Shown piece by piece: positions 6,177-14,118 of a stretch of DNA of 52,788 bases. Source of the DNA: Streptomyces filipinensis (GTDB lineage: Bacteria > Actinomycetota > Actinomycetes > Streptomycetales > Streptomycetaceae); contig NZ_BMTD01000018.1 in assembly GCF_014649495.1 (NCBI RefSeq), positions 122,229 to 175,016 of the forward strand. Reading direction: 5' to 3'. Below the pieces are notes generated by a model. It did no database searches. It had not been told where the DNA came from and saw nothing but the letters and a program-made list of their open reading frames with translations. Every line of letters starts with the position of its first letter. The first letter of the stretch is position 1. The position numbers and the translations under genes were made by a program.

Positions 6177-7961
6177 CTATCCTGCCTCGTCGTCCCCGAA
6201 CAGCGTCAGGGCGGTGTTCACCAGCCCGATGTGGCTGAACGCCTGCGGGAAGTTGCCCAGCTGGCGGCCGGTGACGGGGTCGTACTCCTCGGCCAGCAGC
6301 CCCACGTCGTTGACCAGGCCCACCAGACGGTCGAACAGTTCCCGCGCCTCCTTCGTCCGGCCGGTCATGTGCAGCGCGTCGGCCAGCCAGAACGAGCAGG
6401 CCAGGAAGGCGCCCTCGCCGCTCGGCAGCCCGTCGACCACCGAGTCCCCGGTGTCGTACCGGCGCAGGAAGCCGCCGTGCCCGAGGCCGTCGCGGATCGC
6501 GTCGACCGTGCCGATCACCCGCGGGTCGTCGGCCGGCAGGAAGCCGACGCGCGGGATGAGCAGCAGCGCCGCGTCGAGTTCCCGGGAGCCGTAGCACTGC
6601 GTGAAGGTGGCGCGCTCGGGGTCGAAGCCCTTCTCGCACACCTCCCGGTGGACCTCGTCGCGCAGGCCTCGCCAGCCCTCCAGGTCGCCGTCCAGCTCCT
6701 TGTGCTGCTCCAGCGTCCGCACGGCCCGGTCGGCCGCCACCCACACCATCACCTTGGAGTGCACGAACTGGCGCCGGCCGCCGCGCACCTCCCACAGGCC
6801 CTCGTCCGGCTGCCGCCACGCCGCCGCCAGGAACTGCATCAGCGCGCGCTGGATGGCCCACATGTGCGGCCGGGTCGGCAGGCCCGACGCGCGGGCCAGC
6901 GACAGCGAGTCCATCACCTCGCCGTACACGTCGAGCTGGAGCTGGTCGACGGCGCCGTTGCCGATGCGTACGGGACAGGAGCGGGCGAAGCCGGGCAGCC
7001 AGGGCAGTTCCCGCTCCGGCAGCCGCCGCTCGCCCGCGACGCCGTACATGATCTGCAGATCGGCCGGGTCGCCCGCGACCGCGCGCAGCAGCCAGTCGCG
7101 CCAGGCCTCGGCCTCGTTGTGGTAGCCCGCGGTGAGCAGCGCGCCGAGGGTGAGGGTGGAGTCGCGCAGCCAGCAGTACCGGTAGTCCCAGTTGCGCACG
7201 CCGCCGGGCCGCTCGGGCAGCGAGGTGGTGGCCGCGGCGACGATCCCGCCGGTCGGGGCGTAGGTGAGGGCCTTCAACGTGATTAGGGACCGCACGACCA
7301 GGTCCCGGTACGGGCCGTCGTAGCGGCACTCCCGGGCCCAGCGCCGCCAGTCGGTGACGCTGCTCTCCAGGGCCTCGTAGGGGTCGGTGAGCGGCGGCCG
7401 GCGCTCGTGCGAGGGGTGCCAGGTGAGCACGAACGCGACCCGGTCGCCCTCGCCGAGGGTGAACTCGGCATGGGTGCCGTAGTCCTCGCCCCAGGTCCGC
7501 ACGGCCGGTTCGGAGCGCAGCCAGACCGAGTCCGGGCCCGCGACGGCCACCCGGTGCCCGTCCGAGCGGCGCACCCACGGCATGATCGAGCCGTAGTCGA
7601 AGCGGAGGCGGAGGGTGCTGCGGACGGTGACCCGGCCACGGACGCCTTCGGCGATCCGTACGACGTCGGGGGCGCGGTCGCGCTGCGGCATCAGGTCGGT
7701 GACGCGGACCGTGCCGTCGGTGGTCTCCCACTCGGTGTCGAGGACGAGGGTGTCGGAGCGGTAGGCGCGGCGGGCGCAGGTGTCCGCTCCCCGCGGGGCG
7801 ATCCGCCAGTAGCCGTGGTTCCCGTCGCCCAGCAGCTTCGCGAAGCAGGCGCCGGAGTCGAAGCGCGGCAGGCACAGCCAGTCGATCGAGCCGTCGCGGC
7901 CGACCAGCGCGGCGGTCTGCTCGTCACCGATGAGGGCGTAGTCCTCGATGCGCGGGTCCAC
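6177..7961 (-). CDS. glycoside hydrolase family 15 protein (glucoamylase/trehalase-like)
   Basis: 594 residues from the GTG at 7961, which places the conserved opening 'RIEDYALIGDEQTAALVGRD' at the N-terminus; GGGAAG lies 9 nt upstream. An in-frame TTG at 7994 would add 11 residues. Family hallmarks are 'GSIDWLCLPRFDS', 'NWDYRYCWLRDSTLTLG' and 'VNTALTLFGDDEAG' at the end. There is no signal peptide, so it is cytoplasmic. GH15 enzymes of this two-domain type cut alpha-glucosidic bonds by inversion; in actinobacteria close relatives hydrolyse trehalose, which suits a spore former, but substrate choice is not visible. It is followed within 5 nt by an SDR gene and lies 79 nt downstream of SURF1 (46 nt if the TTG at 7994 is used). 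Confidence 0.88.
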   Translation of the reverse strand: MDPRIEDYALIGDEQTAALVGRDGSIDWLCLPRFDSGACFAKLLGDGNHGYWRIAPRGADTCARRAYRSDTLVLDTEWETTDGTVRVTDLMPQRDRAPDVVRIAEGVRGRVTVRSTLRLRFDYGSIMPWVRRSDGHRVAVAGPDSVWLRSEPAVRTWGEDYGTHAEFTLGEGDRVAFVLTWHPSHERRPPLTDPYEALESSVTDWRRWARECRYDGPYRDLVVRSLITLKALTYAPTGGIVAAATTSLPERPGGVRNWDYRYCWLRDSTLTLGALLTAGYHNEAEAWRDWLLRAVAGDPADLQIMYGVAGERRLPERELPWLPGFARSCPVRIGNGAVDQLQLDVYGEVMDSLSLARASGLPTRPHMWAIQRALMQFLAAAWRQPDEGLWEVRGGRRQFVHSKVMVWVAADRAVRTLEQHKELDGDLEGWRGLRDEVHREVCEKGFDPERATFTQCYGSRELDAALLLIPRVGFLPADDPRVIGTVDAIRDGLGHGGFLRRYDTGDSVVDGLPSGEGAFLACSFWLADALHMTGRTKEARELFDRLVGLVNDVGLLAEEYDPVTGRQLGNFPQAFSHIGLVNTALTLFGDDEAG

Positions 7962-8040
7962 GGGGTGCGGCTTCCCGGCGGACGCCGGGGCCAATCAGGT
8001 GGTGCGCCTGAGGAGTGAGACCGTCCGGGTCAGGCCCGGG

Positions 8041-8838
8041 TCACACCGCTGCCGGTTCCGTCTCCTCCGGCTTCGCCTCCGCCGAGGCCTCCTGCCGGTC
8101 GCGGATCTCCCGGCGGACCAGGCACCACCAGCCGACCGGGACGGCCGCGGCGAACAGCCACCACTGGATCATGTACGCGTAGTTCAGCGGGGCGTCCTCG
8201 CTGCCCGGGTCGGAGATCTGCTCCGGGGAGCCGTCCCTGGGCGTCGGCGCCGTCTGCTCGACATAGCCGCCGAGCACCTGCGCGCCGAGCCGGTGCGCCT
8301 CCTCCGCGCTGTTGATCAGCATGATCTGCCGGTCGGGGAGGCCTTTGACGTTCTTGATGCCGCTGGCCGCGGTGGTCTCGTCGGCCATCAGCCGCCCGGT
8401 GACGGTGGTGCGGCCGGCCGGCGGTGCGGGGATCTTCGGGAAGGCGGTCTGCACCCCGTTGGCGGGGATCCAGCCGCGGTTGACGAGCAGCACCCTGCCG
8501 TCGGCGAGGACGAACGGCGTGAGCACGTGGAAGCCGACCTCGCCGTCGGAGTTGGTCCGGCGCCGGACCACGACCTCCCTGGCGGTGTCGAAGGTGCCGG
8601 TCGCGGTGACCGTGCGGTACTTCTCGGTGCGGGTCACGGCGTGCCCGGGAGAGGACAGCCGCTCGACCGGGACCGGCTCGGCGTGCAGCGCCGAGGAGAC
8701 CAGGTCGTTGCGAGCGGTGCGCTCCAGGTACCGGTGGTGCTGCCAGATGCCCAGCCTGATCATCGTCGGGATCAGCGCGATCGCGACGAGCGTGAGGATG
8801 ACCCACTGGCGGGACAACAGGAAGCGGTAGCGGTGCAC
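8041..8838 (-). CDS. SURF1-family cytochrome oxidase assembly protein
   Basis: 265 residues with the SURF1 layout: a first membrane helix near the N-terminus (about 10-28, 'VILTLVAIALIPTMIRLGIW'), a long outside domain with 'LGIWQHHRYLER', 'VLLVNRGWIPA' and 'LNYAYMIQWW', and a second helix at the C-terminus (AAAVPVGWWCLV). SURF1 proteins help insert haem a and assemble aa3-type cytochrome c oxidase in the membrane. The GTG at 8838 is chosen by homology to the start 'HRYRFLLSRQW'; GGAGG lies 12 nt upstream, rather far, and an upstream ATG would add 12 residues. It sits in a minus-strand run from the exonuclease to the SDR. Confidence 0.87.
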   Translation of the reverse strand: MHRYRFLLSRQWVILTLVAIALIPTMIRLGIWQHHRYLERTARNDLVSSALHAEPVPVERLSSPGHAVTRTEKYRTVTATGTFDTAREVVVRRRTNSDGEVGFHVLTPFVLADGRVLLVNRGWIPANGVQTAFPKIPAPPAGRTTVTGRLMADETTAASGIKNVKGLPDRQIMLINSAEEAHRLGAQVLGGYVEQTAPTPRDGSPEQISDPGSEDAPLNYAYMIQWWLFAAAVPVGWWCLVRREIRDRQEASAEAKPEETEPAAV

Positions 8839-8887
8839 CCCACGACGGTACCTCCGAGCCGTGGGGTGCATTCGGGCGGGTACCGGG

Positions 8888-9121
8888 TCACACCCGGTCG
8901 ACGATGCCCGTCTTTCCGTCGGCCCGGGCGCAGTGCGCGCCGCAGAACCACTTGCCGTCGGCCTCCACGCCCTGGCCGATGATCTGCACCCGGCAGTGCT
9001 CGCAGATGGGGGCCATGCGGTGGATCGCACAGGAGAAGCAGTCGAACACATGCACAGCGCCCTGTGCGTGGACCTCGAAGGTCATTCCGTAGTCATTGCC
9101 GCAGACTTCACATTTCGCCAT
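8888..9121 (-). CDS. small zinc-finger (multi-Cys) protein
   Basis: 77 residues opening MAKCEVCGNDYG. It has six pairable cysteines: CEVC near the start, 'CFSC' in the middle with a nearby His (AIHRM), 'CEHC', then 'FCGAHC' near the end. This reads as two or three treble-clef or zinc-ribbon knuckles. There is no signal peptide or membrane segment. Proteins of this kind are common in Streptomyces and usually labelled hypothetical; metal binding is strongly suggested, but nucleic-acid or protein binding is guesswork. The longer frame to 9184 adds an implausible basic extension without a ribosome site. Confidence 0.75.
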   Translation of the reverse strand: MAKCEVCGNDYGMTFEVHAQGAVHVFDCFSCAIHRMAPICEHCRVQIIGQGVEADGKWFCGAHCARADGKTGIVDRV

Positions 9122-9200
9122 GCGCCACAGGGTGGGCCGTCGCCGGGACGAGGGCGAGCGGGTTCCGGGTGAGTCGTGTGCCAATCACTCATCCGTACGA

Positions 9201-10193
9201 TCACCCGTCGGCGGGCTCCACGTCCCGCAGCAGCTGCCCGAACGCGGCCTCGTCGACGATCGGCGTACCGAACTGGCGCGCCTTGACCACCTTGGACGTG
9301 CCCGAGTCCGGGTCGTTGGTCACCAGCAGGCTGGTCAGCCGGGAGATGCTGGACGCCACATGCAGGCCGGCCTCGGTGGCCCGGTCCTCCAGCAGTTCGC
9401 GGTCGGTGGAGGTGTCTCCGGAGAACGCCACTCGCATGCCCTGTTTGAGGTGTTTGCCGTCTTCGTAGCGACCCGGGTTGGGATAGGGGCATGCGGGCCT
9501 TTTACGGGAAGGGCGCCAACTGCTCTGCCGGTAGCCGCCGTAGCCACCTGGTCCGCCGGTCGACTGCCGGGGCACCGGACGGTCCGACCACTCCGTCAGC
9601 GGCCGGCACTCCAGCAGCGGCAGTCGTAGGCCGCCCGCCGCCGCGGCCCGCAGGCTGGGCCGGAAGGCCTCCGCCAGCACGCGCGCGTCGTCCAGCGCGT
9701 GGTGCGCCCGCTGCTGTACGACCCCGTAGTGCGCCGCCAGCGACTCCAGCTTGAAGTTGGGCAGCGGCAGCCCCAGCTCCTTGGACAGCGCGATCGTGCA
9801 CAGCCGCTGACGCACCGGAGCCTCGCGCCGCGCACGCGCGTACTCCCGCGCGATCATCTGCCAGTCGAAGACGGCGTTGTGCGCGACCAGCACCCGGCCG
9901 TCCAGCCGGGCCGCGAACTCCTCGGCGACGTCCGCGAACAGCGGCGCCCCTTCCAGCACCTCGCTCGTCAGGCCGTGTATCCACACGGGCCCCGGATCGC
10001 GCTCCGGGTTGACCAGCGTGTACCAGTGGTCCTCGACCTCGCCGCGCTCGTCCAGCCGGTAGACGGCCGCCGAGATGATCCGGTCGTCCCGGGCCAGGCC
10101 GGTGGTCTCCACGTCAACGACCGCGTATCCCTTCGGATACACGGCCGGCCACTGGGTGGGGGAGGACACTGCGGTCGCACGGTCTTCGAGCAT
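9201..10193 (-). CDS. DEDDh 3'-5' exonuclease (DnaQ-like) with C-terminal BRCT domain
   Basis: 330 residues. The exonuclease domain (about 20-185) shows all motifs: Exo I 'VVDVETTGL' (Asp, Glu), Exo II 'LVAHNAVFDWQM' (Asp) and Exo III 'HHALDDARVLAEA' (His, Asp). A Gly/Pro/Arg-rich linker follows, then a BRCT-like domain (about 255-325) with 'MRVAFSGDTSTDRELLEDRA' and 'SRLTSLLVTNDPDSGTSK'. The protein resembles the proofreading subunit of DNA polymerase III but is a stand-alone nuclease of the kind paired with replication or repair; BRCT suggests recruitment to damaged or nicked DNA. The start could be ATG 10193 or GTG 10199. A long in-frame upstream extension to 10658 overlaps the TetR gene and is not coding. 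Confidence 0.9.
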   Translation of the reverse strand: MLEDRATAVSSPTQWPAVYPKGYAVVDVETTGLARDDRIISAAVYRLDERGEVEDHWYTLVNPERDPGPVWIHGLTSEVLEGAPLFADVAEEFAARLDGRVLVAHNAVFDWQMIAREYARARREAPVRQRLCTIALSKELGLPLPNFKLESLAAHYGVVQQRAHHALDDARVLAEAFRPSLRAAAAGGLRLPLLECRPLTEWSDRPVPRQSTGGPGGYGGYRQSSWRPSRKRPACPYPNPGRYEDGKHLKQGMRVAFSGDTSTDRELLEDRATEAGLHVASSISRLTSLLVTNDPDSGTSKVVKARQFGTPIVDEAAFGQLLRDVEPADG

Positions 10194-10277
10194 GGTCACT
10201 GAGGATACGGGCCACGACTGACAGTCCGGTGCCACAGGTGCCGCCCGCAGGTCCGCGAAGCCGCTCGGCCGCTCGAA

Positions 10278-10346
10278 GCTCGTACACCCGCGTGCTCGAA
10301 GCGCGTACACGCGCGTGTCCGCCGCTCGTACACCCGCGTGCCCGCC
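10278..10346. repeat. three tandem copies of a 23-bp unit
   Basis: Units begin at 10278, 10301 and 10324, exactly 23 bp apart, each with a core like GCTCGTACACCCGCGTG (10278-10294; 10301-10317 with three changes; 10324-10340 identical). They lie between the exonuclease start and the TetR stop, in the exonuclease upstream region. The role is unknown; a multi-site operator or a replication-slippage product are both possible. Confidence 0.75.
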
Positions 10347-10354
10347 CGTGCTTC

Positions 10355-11023
10355 TCACCCGGCCGGGCCGGGCGGACGGCCGGGTGGGAGCTCCTCCGGT
10401 GCCAGCAGCGACCGCACCAGCGCGCGTACCGCCGTCACGAACAGCCGCTCGGTGTCCACCGGGCGGGCCAGCGCACGCGCCAGCGCCGGGTCGTCCCCGG
10501 CGGTGACGCCACGCCACAGCTCGTCCTCGCCGGGGTGCTGGGCCGGGGCCCGCTCGCGGTTGCGCTCCACCAGCACATGGCCGACGACCTGGAACTGCAC
10601 CGCGCGGACGAACTCGGCGGCCCGCGCGCCGCGCAGCCCGGCCGCGTGCGCCTCGCACACCAGGACCTGCTGCGCGGGCAGGAACATGCGCTCGGTCAGG
10701 CCCCGTTCGTGCACCAGGGCCACCAGATGCGGGTGGTCACGCAGCCGGCGGCGCAGCTCCCGGGCGATACAGACCACACGCTGCTCGGGTGTGTGCCCGG
10801 ACGGGCGGACCTCGCCGAGATCGGCCACCGTGCGCTCCACCAGGGCGTCCAGCAGCGCCTCCCGGCCGCCCACGTGCCAGTAGATCGACGTCACCGCGGT
10901 GCCGAGCTCGGCGGCGAGCCTGCGCATGGTGAGCGCCTCCGCGCCGTGCTCCCTGACCAGCCCCGCGGCGGCCTCCAGCACCGCGTCCCGGCTCAGCGCC
11001 GCCCTCACCGCCCTGCTCGCCAC
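10355..11023 (-). CDS. TetR-family transcriptional regulator
   Basis: 222 residues. The N-terminal helix-turn-helix is clear: 'SRDAVLEAAAGLVREHGAEA', then 'LTMRRLAAELGTAVTSIYWH' and 'VGGREALLDALVERTVADLG'. The C-terminal ligand domain is helical and not assignable to a ligand class. I use the GTG at 11023, with GGGGGG just upstream; GTG 11035 is an alternative. The gene is divergent from the decarboxylase-SDR-amidohydrolase operon, and the 102-bp gap holds a perfect palindrome typical of TetR operators. The simplest reading is local repression of both promoters, lifted by a pathway intermediate. Confidence 0.9.
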   Translation of the reverse strand: MASRAVRAALSRDAVLEAAAGLVREHGAEALTMRRLAAELGTAVTSIYWHVGGREALLDALVERTVADLGEVRPSGHTPEQRVVCIARELRRRLRDHPHLVALVHERGLTERMFLPAQQVLVCEAHAAGLRGARAAEFVRAVQFQVVGHVLVERNRERAPAQHPGEDELWRGVTAGDDPALARALARPVDTERLFVTAVRALVRSLLAPEELPPGRPPGPAG

Positions 11024-11074
11024 GATGCCCCCCACGCCCGTCCGTACGCGTGTCTTTACCCCGGACGAGGTCTG

Positions 11075-11091
11075 CTGTAACTGTGTTACAG
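11075..11091. promoter_or_regulatory. TetR-type operator palindrome CTGTAAC-tgt-GTTACAG
   Basis: A perfect 7-bp inverted repeat with a 3-nt spacer, AT-rich compared with its surroundings. It is centred 61 bp before the regulator start and 42 bp before the decarboxylase start. TetR dimers bind 15-20 bp palindromes of this shape, so it is probably the operator of the adjacent regulator. Confidence 0.75.
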
Positions 11092-11125
11092 GTGACGGTC
11101 CGTCAGAAGAAGGGCGGTACGGCGT

Positions 11126-11923
11126 ATGGCACGCGTACGGTACGGCGCACGGACCGAGAAGGAGATCGCCGCGACGCGCACCGCCGGCGCGCGGCTCCCC
11201 GACATCTGGTCCACCGGCGTGGTGGCCGTCTGGGAGACCGACCCGGACGCGGTCGCCGCGGTCCTGCCACCACCCCTGAAACCCACCGGAAGCCCACTCG
11301 TCCGGGTGACCGTCAGCAAGGTCGGCCTGCCCGGACCCCCGCTCGGCGCGGGCTCGTTCGCGGTGGCCGCCGCACACGGCGCGGTCGAGGGCTGGTACCC
11401 GCTCGTCATGCCGATGACCCAGGAACGTGCCCTCACCGGCGGGCGCGAGGTCTTCGGCGAGCCCAAGAAACTCGGCGAGGTGACCGTGGAGCGGGACGGG
11501 AGCGGCCTGCGCGCGGCCCTGGCCCGGCACGGCATCGCGTTCGTCGAGGTGCGCGGCACGGTCGACAGTGAACTGCCCCTGCCGGAGCCGGCCCGCAGGA
11601 CCGATTTCTACTTCAAGTTCCTCCCCGCCGTGGACGGTTCCGGCCTCGACACCGGCCCCGTGCTGGTGCACTGCGTGCGCCGGGAGAAGGTGCGCCGGCT
11701 GGAGCGCGTCACCGGAGAGGTCGTCCTGCGTGAGTCGGCGTACGACCCCGTGGCCGACCTCCCGGTGCTGCGGCTGCGAGAGATCACCCTCGGCGAGAAG
11801 ACCAGCGACCAGAGCGGCCGCGTCGTCGAACGGGTCGACGCCCGGGCGCTGCTTCCGTACGTCCACCAGCGCTACGACGATCCGCTGCAGCTCCTCGACG
11901 CGCCGCCCGAAGGGGGCAGCTGA
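11126..11923 (+). CDS. acetoacetate decarboxylase-family protein
   Basis: 265 residues. The diagnostic segment 'REVFGEPKKLGEV' (about 111-123) contains the lysine pair that in acetoacetate decarboxylase forms the Schiff base with the keto substrate. Other family features are 'YPLVMPMTQERALTGGRE' and the arrangement of beta-strands around 'FYFKFLPAVDGSG'. Family members decarboxylate beta-keto acids or act as aldolase-dehydratases; whether acetoacetate itself is the substrate cannot be told. It is the first gene of a four-gene operon: its stop overlaps the SDR start by one base. Expression is probably governed by the palindrome at 11075. Confidence 0.85.
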   Translation: MARVRYGARTEKEIAATRTAGARLPDIWSTGVVAVWETDPDAVAAVLPPPLKPTGSPLVRVTVSKVGLPGPPLGAGSFAVAAAHGAVEGWYPLVMPMTQERALTGGREVFGEPKKLGEVTVERDGSGLRAALARHGIAFVEVRGTVDSELPLPEPARRTDFYFKFLPAVDGSGLDTGPVLVHCVRREKVRRLERVTGEVVLRESAYDPVADLPVLRLREITLGEKTSDQSGRVVERVDARALLPYVHQRYDDPLQLLDAPPEGGS

Positions 11924-12807
11924 TGGACCTCGAAGCCGGACAGGTCGCCGTCGTCACCGGTGCCGCGAGCGGGATCGGGCTCGCGATGGCCCGCCGGTTC
12001 GCCGCCGAGGGCCTGAAGGTGGTCCTCGCCGACGTGGAGGAGGCCGCACTCGGCAAGGCCGCGGCCGGCCTGCGCGCCGAGGGTGCCGACGTGCACGCGC
12101 GCGTGGTCGACGTCGGCGAACGCGCCCAGGTCGTCGAGCTGGCCGAGGCGGCCTACGACACCTACGGCGCCGTGCACGTCCTGTGCAACAACGCGGGCGT
12201 CGGCTCGGGCGCCGAGGGCCGGATGTGGGAGCACGACCCGAACGACTGGCGGTGGGCCTTCGCCGTCAACGTGTGGGGCGTCTTCCACGGCGTCCAGGCC
12301 TTCGTCCCCAGGATGATCAAGGCGGGTCAACCCGGTCATGTGGTCAATACATCCTCCGCCGACGGCGGCATAGCACCGCTGCCGACCGCCTCCGTGTACG
12401 CGGTCACCAAGGCGGCCGTGGTCACCCTGACCGAGTCCCTGTACGCGCATCTGAAGGCCGAGCACGCGCGCGTGGGTGCCTCGGTGCTCTTCCCGGGCCC
12501 GCACATGCTGCGCACCGGCCTGTGGGAGTCGCACCGCAACCGCCCCGCCCGCTACGCCAAGCAACGCCCGCGCAAAACCCCGTACCGCAGCCTCGACCAG
12601 TGGGAGGCGGCGATGCGCGCGGCCGGCCAGGAGGTCCGCTTCACCCCCGTCGAGCAGGTCGCCGAGCTCGTCGTGTCCGGTATCCGGGCGGACCGCTTCT
12701 GGCTGCTGCCGGCGAGCGAGCACAGCGACGCCCAGATCCGCGCGCGGTCCCGGTCGATGCTGGACCGGGCGAACCCGTCGTACCTCGAACGCTTCGTTCT
12801 GGACTGA
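11923..12807 (+). CDS. classical SDR-family dehydrogenase
   Basis: 294 residues. It has a Rossmann motif 'VVTGAASGIGLAMA' (about 10-23), 'LCNNAGVGSG' and the intact catalytic Tyr-x3-Lys in 'SVYAVTKAAVV', with Ser in 'VVNTSSADGG'. A C-terminal extension 'QIRARSRSMLDRANPSYLE' is longer than in minimal SDRs. It should oxidise or reduce an alcohol/keto group with NAD(P). Translational coupling is strong: TGATG overlaps the decarboxylase stop. Being between a keto-acid decarboxylase and two amidohydrolases, it probably handles the hydroxy or keto form of the shared substrate (inference). Confidence 0.88.
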   Translation: MDLEAGQVAVVTGAASGIGLAMARRFAAEGLKVVLADVEEAALGKAAAGLRAEGADVHARVVDVGERAQVVELAEAAYDTYGAVHVLCNNAGVGSGAEGRMWEHDPNDWRWAFAVNVWGVFHGVQAFVPRMIKAGQPGHVVNTSSADGGIAPLPTASVYAVTKAAVVTLTESLYAHLKAEHARVGASVLFPGPHMLRTGLWESHRNRPARYAKQRPRKTPYRSLDQWEAAMRAAGQEVRFTPVEQVAELVVSGIRADRFWLLPASEHSDAQIRARSRSMLDRANPSYLERFVLD

Positions 12808-12819
12808 GAGGGGGTTCCC

Positions 12820-14118
12820 GTGACCGAGGCTGCTGCCGGCCGCGACGACCCGTACCTGATCATCTCCTCCGACTGCCACGCCGGGCTGCCCAGCGAGCAG
12901 TACCGGCCCTACCTGGAGACCCGTTTCCACCGGGACTTCGACGAGTTCCTCGCGGGCCGCGAACGGCGCCGCGAGGAGATGACCCGGCTCGGCATCCGCA
13001 ACGAGGCGTTCGCCGACCGGTGGTTCCGCGACCACGAGGAGGGTCTACGCGGCGGCTGGGACACCGCACAGCGCCTGAAGGAGCTGGACGGGGACGGCGT
13101 GGCCGCCGAGGTGGTCTTCCCGGACGCCGACGCCGTGGACAGCCGCACCGCCGCCCCCTTCGGCGTGGGCCTCGGCCTCTCGGGCGACCAGGACCCGGAC
13201 CTGGGCATGGCGGGCGCGCGGGCGCACAACCGCTGGCTCGCGGACTTCGTCTCCGAACACCCCGAACGGCACTGCGGCGTCGCCCTGTTGCCGGTGACGG
13301 CCCCCGTCGACCAGGTCGTCGCCGAGGTCCGGCGGGCCCGCGCGTCAGGCCTCGGCGCGTTGCTGATCCCGGCCATGTGGGCCGGCGGGGAGCCGTACCA
13401 CGACCGCCGCTACGACCCCGTCTGGGCGGCCGCCGCCGAGTGCGGCATGCCGGTGCTCACCCACTCCGGGGCCGCCCCGCGCGAGGAGTACGGCGACCAC
13501 CTCGGCATCTATGTGAGCGAGGTGACCTGGTGGCCGGCCCGGCCGCTGTGGTTCCTGCTGTGGTCCGGGGTCTTCGAACGCCACCCGGGCCTGCGCTTCG
13601 GGGTCGCCGAGTCCGGCTGCTGGTGGCTGCCGAACCTGCTCTGGTTCATGGACCGCCTCTATCTCGGCGCGCACGGCGGCAAGAAGCTCTCGCCGTTCGA
13701 GGAGCTGAAGCGTCCGCCGCACGAGTACCTCGACCGGCAGGTGTTCGTCTGCGCCACCAACACCAAGCGGCGGGAGCTGGCCCAGCGGTACGAGATCGGT
13801 GTCGACAACATCCTCTGGGGCAGCGACTTCCCGCACCCCGAGGGCACCTGGCCCGACACGCGCGCGTGGCTGCGCCGTACCTTCCACGACATCCCGGTGG
13901 GCGAGACCCGCCGCATGCTGGGCCTCGCGGCGGCGCGGGTCTTCGGCTTCGACGTCCAGAAGCTGACGCCGCTCGCCCGCCGTATCGGCCCGACCCCCGC
14001 CGAGCTCGGTCAGCCGGCCGACCAGGCGGCCGTCGAGGCGTCCTGGTCGCGTTCGCGCGAGGTGGGCCGGCACTGGCTGACCGACCACGACTTCCCCGTG
14101 CTGGGGGTGACGCGATGA
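12820..14118 (+). CDS. amidohydrolase-family (ACMSD-type TIM barrel) protein, first of a pair
   Basis: 432 residues, GTG start. The N-terminal strand 'YLIISSDCHAGLPSEQYRPY' carries Asp-x-His instead of the classical His-x-His metal site. Later metal or active-site segments are 'VLTHSGAA' and 'ILWGSDFPHPEGTWPDT', the usual aspartate near the end of the barrel. This layout belongs to the amidohydrolase-2 group, which includes C-C decarboxylases such as ACMSD and gamma-resorcylate decarboxylase as well as hydrolases. It is similar throughout to the next gene and probably arose by duplication. The stop overlaps the next start in an ATGA. Confidence 0.85.
   Translation: MTEAAAGRDDPYLIISSDCHAGLPSEQYRPYLETRFHRDFDEFLAGRERRREEMTRLGIRNEAFADRWFRDHEEGLRGGWDTAQRLKELDGDGVAAEVVFPDADAVDSRTAAPFGVGLGLSGDQDPDLGMAGARAHNRWLADFVSEHPERHCGVALLPVTAPVDQVVAEVRRARASGLGALLIPAMWAGGEPYHDRRYDPVWAAAAECGMPVLTHSGAAPREEYGDHLGIYVSEVTWWPARPLWFLLWSGVFERHPGLRFGVAESGCWWLPNLLWFMDRLYLGAHGGKKLSPFEELKRPPHEYLDRQVFVCATNTKRRELAQRYEIGVDNILWGSDFPHPEGTWPDTRAWLRRTFHDIPVGETRRMLGLAAARVFGFDVQKLTPLARRIGPTPAELGQPADQAAVEASWSRSREVGRHWLTDHDFPVLGVTR

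Noticed and set aside
10278..10346. CRISPR array
   Set aside because: Three contiguous 23-bp units without unique spacers are a tandem repeat; no cas genes are present.
10194..10658. N-terminal extension of the exonuclease into the TetR gene
   Set aside because: It crosses the tandem repeats and overlaps TetR coding sequence in another frame, with no family similarity.
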